A stretch of 64,000 nucleotides of DNA from Inquilinus sp052113205 (GTDB taxonomy: Bacteria; Pseudomonadota; Alphaproteobacteria; DSM-16000; Inquilinaceae). The DNA lies in the NCBI RefSeq assembly GCF_052113205.1, contig NZ_JBFRCU010000005.1:1-64000 (forward strand), in the 5' to 3' direction. The notes under the pieces are model-generated. The model was not told where the DNA came from, did no database searches, and was given only the letters and a program-made list of their open reading frames with translations. A program made the translations under genes and the position numbers. Positions 59,946-64,000 of the stretch are shown here, in pieces (position 1 is the first letter of the stretch; each line of letters opens with the position of its first letter).

Positions 59946-60833
59946 CTAGGCGACAGCCTTCCAGAAGGCCTCGGCGGCCTCGCTCTGCCGCGGCACCGGG
60001 CGGAACAGCCGGATCTCGATCGGCACCTGATGCTCCGGGCCGCCGGCTTCGACCAGCAGGCCGGCGGCGACGTCCTCCTCCGCCAGGGTCTGCGGCAGCC
60101 AGGCCAGACCGTCGCCGTTCCGGGCCATGGATTGCAGCGTGGCGGCGAGGTGCGAGGTGAAGACCGGCTGCAGCGCCGGCCGTTCGCCCGCCGCCTCCCA
60201 GCTTCCCGCCAGAATCCGGCCCAGCCCCGACTGGTCGCTGTAGCCGAGATAGCGGGGCGCCGCCGCGCCGCCGAGGGCCCAGCGCGGCGCCCCGCCGGCG
60301 GCCGGCGCGCTGAACGGCACCAGCACGTCATGCCCGACCACGATGCTGCGGAACGGACGCCCGTCGAAGCGCGTCGCCAGGCTCGGATGGGCATGGCACA
60401 GCAGGAAGGTCACGTCGCCGCGGATCATCATCTGCTCGCAGGCCTGCAGGCTGTCCGAGACCAGGTTGAGGCTGCCCAGCCGTGCGGCCGCGTCGGTCCG
60501 GCGGATCCATTTCGGGAAGAAGGTGAAGGACAGGGCGTGGGTGGCCGCGATCGACAGCGGCGGCGCCCCTTTCCGCGCGGCCTCCAGCGTGTCGCGGCGC
60601 AGTTGGTGCAGCGCCCGCACCAGGATCTCGGCCTGGGCCTGGAAATGCTCGCCGGCCGGGGTCAGGGCGACCCGATGCGTGGTGCGCAGGAACAGGGGCG
60701 CGCCGACCCAGTCCTCCAGCGCGCGGATCCGGCGGCTGAAGGCCGGCTGGGTGACATGGCGCCGCGCCGCCCCGCGGGAGAAGCTCAGCGTCTCTGCCAG
60801 CGCCAAATAATCCTCCAACCAGTTAAGATCCAT
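59946..60833 (-). CDS. LysR-family regulator of D-tartrate utilisation (by position)
   Basis: 295 residues. N-terminal LysR winged helix (LEDYLALAETLSFSRGAARR, HVTQPAFSRRIRALEDWVGA, PLFLRTTHRVALTPAGEHF) and a periplasmic-binding-like effector domain. It is divergent from the D-tartrate dehydratase gene with 109 bases between, the usual activator arrangement. The intergenic DNA has CTTATAAG, but I cannot define a clear T-N11-A box. Confidence 0.87.
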   Translation of the reverse strand: MDLNWLEDYLALAETLSFSRGAARRHVTQPAFSRRIRALEDWVGAPLFLRTTHRVALTPAGEHFQAQAEILVRALHQLRRDTLEAARKGAPPLSIAATHALSFTFFPKWIRRTDAAARLGSLNLVSDSLQACEQMMIRGDVTFLLCHAHPSLATRFDGRPFRSIVVGHDVLVPFSAPAAGGAPRWALGGAAAPRYLGYSDQSGLGRILAGSWEAAGERPALQPVFTSHLAATLQSMARNGDGLAWLPQTLAEEDVAAGLLVEAGGPEHQVPIEIRLFRPVPRQSEAAEAFWKAVA

Positions 60834-60942
60834 CGGTTATGCCGATCCCTTATAAGCAATCCTGACATTGGCATTGGCGGTGCCGGCCGTCGGGCCTTAA
60901 TCCTCGAACACGAACAGGCCCTGGTCAGAAGGAAAATACAGC

Positions 60943-62106
60943 ATGCGCATCGTCGATGTCGTCGAGGTCACCAAGCCGATCGCCTCCCCGATCCGCAATG
61001 CCTATATCGACTTCTCCAAGATGACCACCAGCCTGGTGGCCGTGGTCACCGACGTGGTGCGCGACGGCCGCCGGGTCGTCGGCTACGGCTTCAACTCGAA
61101 CGGGCGCTACGGCCAGGGCGGGCTGATCCGCGAGCGCTTCCGCGACCGGATCCTGGCGGCGGAGCCGGCCAGCCTGCTCGACGACGAAGGAAGCAATCTC
61201 GACCCGCACCGGATCTGGGCGGCGATGATGGCGAATGAGAAGCCCGGCGGGCACGGCGAACGCTCGGTCGCTGTCGGCACCATCGACATGGCGGTGTGGG
61301 ACGCCGTCGCCAAGATCGCCGGCCAGCCGCTGTTCCGCCTGCTGGCGCAGCGCAAGGGGCGTGAGGCCGACCCGCGCGTCTTCGTCTACGCCGCCGGCGG
61401 CTACTATTACCCCGGCAAGGACAATTCGGCGCTGCGGGCAGAGATGCGCAGCTATCTCGACCGCGGCTACACCGTGGTCAAGATGAAGATCGGCGGCGCC
61501 CCGATCGCCGAGGATCGCGGCCGCATCGAGGCGGTGCTGGCGGAGATCGGCAGCCAGGCGCGACTGGCGGTCGACGCCAATGGCCGCTTCGACCTCGAGA
61601 CCGCGATCGCCTACGCCCGGATGCTGCGGGACTATCCGCTGTTCTGGTACGAGGAGGCCGGCGACCCGCTGGACTACGCGCTGCAGGCGGCGCTGTCCGA
61701 GTTCTATCCCGGACCGATGGCCACCGGCGAGAACCTGTTCTCGCACCAGGACGCGAGAAACCTGCTGCGTTATGGCGGTATGCGGCCGGACCGCGACTGG
61801 CTGCAGTTCGACTGCGCCCTGTCCTACGGGCTGGTGGAGTATCTCCGCACCCTCGACGTGCTGGCGCAGCTCGGCTGGTCGCCGTCGCGCTGCATCCCGC
61901 ATGGCGGCCACCAGATGTCGCTGAACATTGCCGCCGGCCTCGGCCTTGGCGGCAATGAGAGCTACCCGGACCTGTTCCAGCCCTATGGCGGCTTCCCGGA
62001 TGGGGTGCGGGTCGAGGCCGGCCACATCGTGATGCCGGAGCTTCCCGGCATCGGCTTCGAGGGCAAGTCCGACCTGATCAAGGTGATGCGGGAGCTGGCG
62101 GAGTAG
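60943..62106 (+). CDS. tarD: D(-)-tartrate dehydratase (enolase superfamily)
   Basis: 387 residues with AAGGAAAA upstream. It looks nearly identical in plan to the characterised Bradyrhizobium enzyme: MTTSLVAVVTDVVRDG, ANEKPGGHGERSVAVGTIDM, general base KxK at Lys180/Lys182 (VVKMKIGGAP), metal ligands Asp211 (AVDANGRF), Glu237/238 (FWYEEAGDP) and Glu263 (TGENLFSHQD), and acid His320/His323 (CIPHGGHQMS). It dehydrates D-tartrate to oxaloacetate via the enol. Regulated presumably by the divergent LysR protein. No tartrate transporter is adjacent. Confidence 0.93.
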   Translation: MRIVDVVEVTKPIASPIRNAYIDFSKMTTSLVAVVTDVVRDGRRVVGYGFNSNGRYGQGGLIRERFRDRILAAEPASLLDDEGSNLDPHRIWAAMMANEKPGGHGERSVAVGTIDMAVWDAVAKIAGQPLFRLLAQRKGREADPRVFVYAAGGYYYPGKDNSALRAEMRSYLDRGYTVVKMKIGGAPIAEDRGRIEAVLAEIGSQARLAVDANGRFDLETAIAYARMLRDYPLFWYEEAGDPLDYALQAALSEFYPGPMATGENLFSHQDARNLLRYGGMRPDRDWLQFDCALSYGLVEYLRTLDVLAQLGWSPSRCIPHGGHQMSLNIAAGLGLGGNESYPDLFQPYGGFPDGVRVEAGHIVMPELPGIGFEGKSDLIKVMRELAE

Positions 62107-62143
62107 GGGCCTCGCTCACGAAACTGTCAGAATTCCAAACACC

Positions 62144-62241
62144 GTCATTGCGACCCCGGCCTTGAGCCGGGGGAAGCAATCCATGGCGCAGCTCGTGCGG
62201 GACGATGGATTGCTTCGTCGGCTTCGCCTCCTCGCAATGAC
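62144..62241. repeat. Family A palindromic repeat
   Basis: GTCATTGCGA at the left and CTCCTCGCAATGAC at the right, with inner GGAAGCAATCCATGG and GATGGATTGCTTCG arms. It lies after the tartrate dehydratase gene and might act as its transcription end. Confidence 0.82.
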
Positions 62242-62345
62242 GGTCAGGGATGGGCGTTGTGAGGAGGTCCCATTTGCGGCAGATGCAACCCATTGTTTTT
62301 CCACGGAAAATACGATCTCAGTAGTATTATCGGCTGCATCTGTTC

Positions 62346-63002
62346 ATGCTACGTTCCATGGAAATGAGGCCTCAGGATTGCGGATTGGATGACGGGCCGG
62401 TCGATCCGGACCTGGCCTGGACGCNCTGGGCATTGGGCTCCCTGGGCGAGCTGGTCGAGATCGGCCTCCGCTCGGCCCGGATGACCGCGACCGAGCAGAT
62501 GGCGACGCCGATCACGCGGACCAAGCCNGANTTCGCGCTGGCGCAGGTGCGCCTGGCCCGCTCGGTACGGCTGTCGATCGCGATGAGCCAGCGGGTCCGC
62601 GAAAGCTANCAGGATCGCAAGAACGGCAAGACGGAGCCCACGCCGGCNGAAGAGGCCGTGGCATCCGAAGCTGCGGCAGCCGAGGCCGCNCCGGCAGCCA
62701 GTTCACAGAACGGCGAGCCCCGGAGGGAGCCGCGCGAATCCCTGACCGAGAGCGAGCGCCTGGAGCCCGAGCTCGAACCCGCCGAGGAGGCGGAGGAGCG
62801 CCGCGACCTGGACACCGCCCTGCTGCCGCGGGACTGGGACGGCGCCGCCGCCGAGGCTCCCGACCGCCTGCCCCCCGATCACGTGCCCGACGCCCCTAGT
62901 GGAGCCGCGGCCGCGCAGCCCGAATCCGACTGGCCTCATCCATTGGACGCGTCCGACACCAGCCGGCCCATGCCGAAACTCTGGGAACCGGACAGCAGCT
63001 GA
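62346..63002 (+). CDS. Hypothetical protein, acidic Glu/Ala-rich tail, several undetermined bases
   Basis: 218 residues from ATG 62346 (ATG 62358 or 62364 are also possible; no good ribosome site for any). The first 90 residues are helical (LGSLGELVEIGLRSARMTAT, ALAQVRLARSVRLSIAMSQR); the remainder is disordered, rich in Glu, Ala and Pro. Six N bases (62425, 62528, 62531, 62609, 62648, 62690) make details unsafe. An AT-rich upstream stretch with TTTTCC-AC-GGAAAA (62297-62310) may hold its promoter. No family recognised. Confidence 0.6.
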   Translation: MLRSMEMRPQDCGLDDGPVDPDLAWTXWALGSLGELVEIGLRSARMTATEQMATPITRTKXXFALAQVRLARSVRLSIAMSQRVRESXQDRKNGKTEPTPXEEAVASEAAAAEAXPAASSQNGEPRREPRESLTESERLEPELEPAEEAEERRDLDTALLPRDWDGAAAEAPDRLPPDHVPDAPSGAAAAQPESDWPHPLDASDTSRPMPKLWEPDSS

Positions 63003-63023
63003 GGGTCGGCGTGGCGCGACCGC

Positions 63024-63101
63024 GTAGGTTGGGTTCGCCTTCGAACCCAACATCTCGCCGCCGCGCCTCTGTTGGGTTCGCTTACCGCGAACCCAACCTA
63101 C
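63024..63101. repeat. Family E repeat
   Basis: GTAGGTTGGGTTCGCC at the left and GCGAACCCAACCTAC at the right, with an inner CGAACCCAAC/GTTGGGTTCG pair, as at 43364. Confidence 0.88.
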
Positions 63102-63119
63102 GAAACCGCTTTGCCTTTC

Positions 63120-63185
63120 CACTCTCCCCCTCCCCTTGCGGGAGGGGACAGGGGGAGGGGTCTGCGCGCGTCCGCGCGCCGCCGC
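63120..63185. repeat. Family C repeat, left half
   Basis: CTCCCCCTCCCCTTGCGGGA with its G-rich partner and then TCTGCGCGCGTCCGCGCGCC. This is the same order as in the copy within the E2 gene (13779-13838). Confidence 0.82.
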
Positions 63186-63207
63186 CGCATGCCTGCCCAA
63201 GAAAATC

Positions 63208-63277
63208 GTCATCCCTGCGAAAGCGGGGATCTCGTCACGCCAGATCGGCAAGAGATTCCCGCTTTCGCGGGAATGAC
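63208..63277. repeat. Family F palindromic repeat
   Basis: GTCATCCCTGCGAAAGCGGG and CCCGCTTTCGCGGGAATGAC. It is followed by GACGACAAAGGGATG, also present after the copy at 23477, so the repeated unit is longer than the core. Confidence 0.86.
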
Positions 63278-63352
63278 GACAAAGGGATGAGTCGCTGTCC
63301 TGAAAAGGCCCCGCCAGGCGGGAGAAGCAATGCGCTCCGACGTCGCCTGCCC

Positions 63353-64000
63353 CTACCGCCCCGCCGCATAAGCCTGCATCAGCCGGGGCGTGGCGGCGGC
63401 GTGCAGCAGGCCGTCGGGGTCGCGGGATGCGGCGACCAGGCGGCCGACGGTCCAGGCCGGCGCCTCCTCCAGATCATGGCCGCGGCGGCGCAACTCGGCC
63501 AGCGTCTCGGGGCCGAAGCTCTCCTCGGCCAGCAGGTGGCCCGGCTTGCGCTCGCGCGGATAGAACGAGCTCGGGAAATGCGCCGTGTGGAACATCGGCT
63601 GCTCGATCGCCTCCTGCAGGTTCAGCCCGTGATGGACATGGCGCAGGAACAGCTGCAGCTGCCACTGCTCCTGCTGGTCGCCGCCGGGCGACCCGAACAC
63701 CATGTACGGCTTGCCGTCGCGCAGCGCGAGCGAGGGCGTCAGGGTGGTGCGCGGCCGCTTGTAGGGCTCCAGGCTGGCCGGCAGGCCGGGCTCCAGCCAG
63801 AACATCTGGGCGCGCGAGTTCAGCATGAAGCCGAGCTCCGGGATCACCGGCGAGGATTGCAGCCAGCCGCCCGACGGCATCGCCGCCACCATGTTGCCCC
63901 AGCGGTCGACCGCGTCGATATGGACTGTGTCGCCGCGCCGGGCCGACAGCATGTCGGCCATGGTCGGCTCGTTCGCCGCCAGCTCTTCCAGGCTGGTGCC
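63353..64000 (-). CDS. Gamma-glutamyltransferase family protein, C-terminal part (5' end outside window)
   Basis: The frame is open to base 64000, giving 215 residues of the small-subunit side. Typical segments are GDTVHIDAVDRWGNMVAAMP, SGGWLQSSPVIPELGFMLNS, KRPRTTLTPSLALRDGKPYM and FGSPGGDQQEQWQLQLFLRH. These belong to GGT-like Ntn hydrolases that transfer or hydrolyse gamma-glutamyl groups. The catalytic Thr that begins the small subunit lies beyond or close to the window edge and is not verified. No family B-F repeat interrupts it. Confidence 0.88.
   Translation of the reverse strand, partial: GTSLEELAANEPTMADMLSARRGDTVHIDAVDRWGNMVAAMPSGGWLQSSPVIPELGFMLNSRAQMFWLEPGLPASLEPYKRPRTTLTPSLALRDGKPYMVFGSPGGDQQEQWQLQLFLRHVHHGLNLQEAIEQPMFHTAHFPSSFYPRERKPGHLLAEESFGPETLAELRRRGHDLEEAPAWTVGRLVAASRDPDGLLHAAATPRLMQAYAAGR

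Noticed and set aside
62425..62690. Possible frameshifts in the hypothetical gene
   Set aside because: The N bases hide single codons, but the frame stays open and the composition is coherent; a frameshift cannot be claimed.

Overview
The window is very GC-rich DNA with strong G/C preference at third codon positions. Gene types (Liv-type ABC systems, PaaX, a D-tartrate dehydratase close to the Bradyrhizobium type, a ring-reducing 6-hydroxynicotinate reductase, many TetR/IclR/MarR/LysR regulators) and abundant palindromic intergenic repeats point to a versatile soil- or rhizosphere-type alphaproteobacterium. A Rhodospirillales genome such as Inquilinus is my best guess, not proven. Scattered single N bases show that it is draft sequence. 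No rRNA, tRNA or CRISPR array was recognised.

Layout. 0-4.3 kb: the end of an ISAs1-type transposase, then a phenylacetyl-CoA epoxidase operon (paaABC with paaX and a TetR gene) that stops after paaC. 4.3-9.0 kb: a GlxA-type regulator facing a Rieske oxygenase / GMC oxidoreductase / class II aldolase operon. 9.0-14.9 kb: two membrane proteins, an Lrp regulator and a divergent 2-oxoacid dehydrogenase operon (fused E1 alpha-beta, E2). The E2 gene carries an in-frame copy of a dispersed palindromic repeat. 14.8-22.5 kb: a QueA-like/SDR pair, a MetE-like methyltransferase and a complete livKHMGF transporter controlled by a divergent IclR gene. 23.6-26.8 kb: phosphatase, small Rieske protein, hppD and fpr.

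27-47 kb is the most interesting block. An enamidase on the plus strand faces a long minus-strand gene train: flavin oxidoreductase, Ntn amidohydrolase, molybdenum hydroxylase (FAD subunit plus fused FeS/Mo subunit), 6-hydroxynicotinate reductase, UPF0280, two DUF1185 proteins, a Liv transporter with a fused permease, and a MarR regulator. Together these look like a reductive (6-oxotetrahydronicotinate) route of nicotinate catabolism. Two 18-bp palindromes sharing a GTATAC core lie before the enamidase and before the molybdenum hydroxylase, and the MarR protein is a plausible ligand. An RTX-repeat protein gene is embedded in the block.

47-49 kb: a complete IS110-family (IS1111-type) element inserted exactly in the middle of a palindromic repeat, so the empty site can be reconstructed. 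48.7-64 kb: ordinary accessory genes: TetR-MFS, SDR-TetR and oxidoreductase-TetR divergent pairs, an M14 metallopeptidase, a serine hydrolase, an S1/P1 nuclease, a LysR/D-tartrate dehydratase pair, a poorly sequenced hypothetical gene and the end of a gamma-glutamyltransferase.

Six families of dispersed palindromic repeats (called A to F here) fill most intergenic gaps. In two cases they have become part of coding sequence (E2 and UPF0280), and in one case they abut a gene start (livHM).
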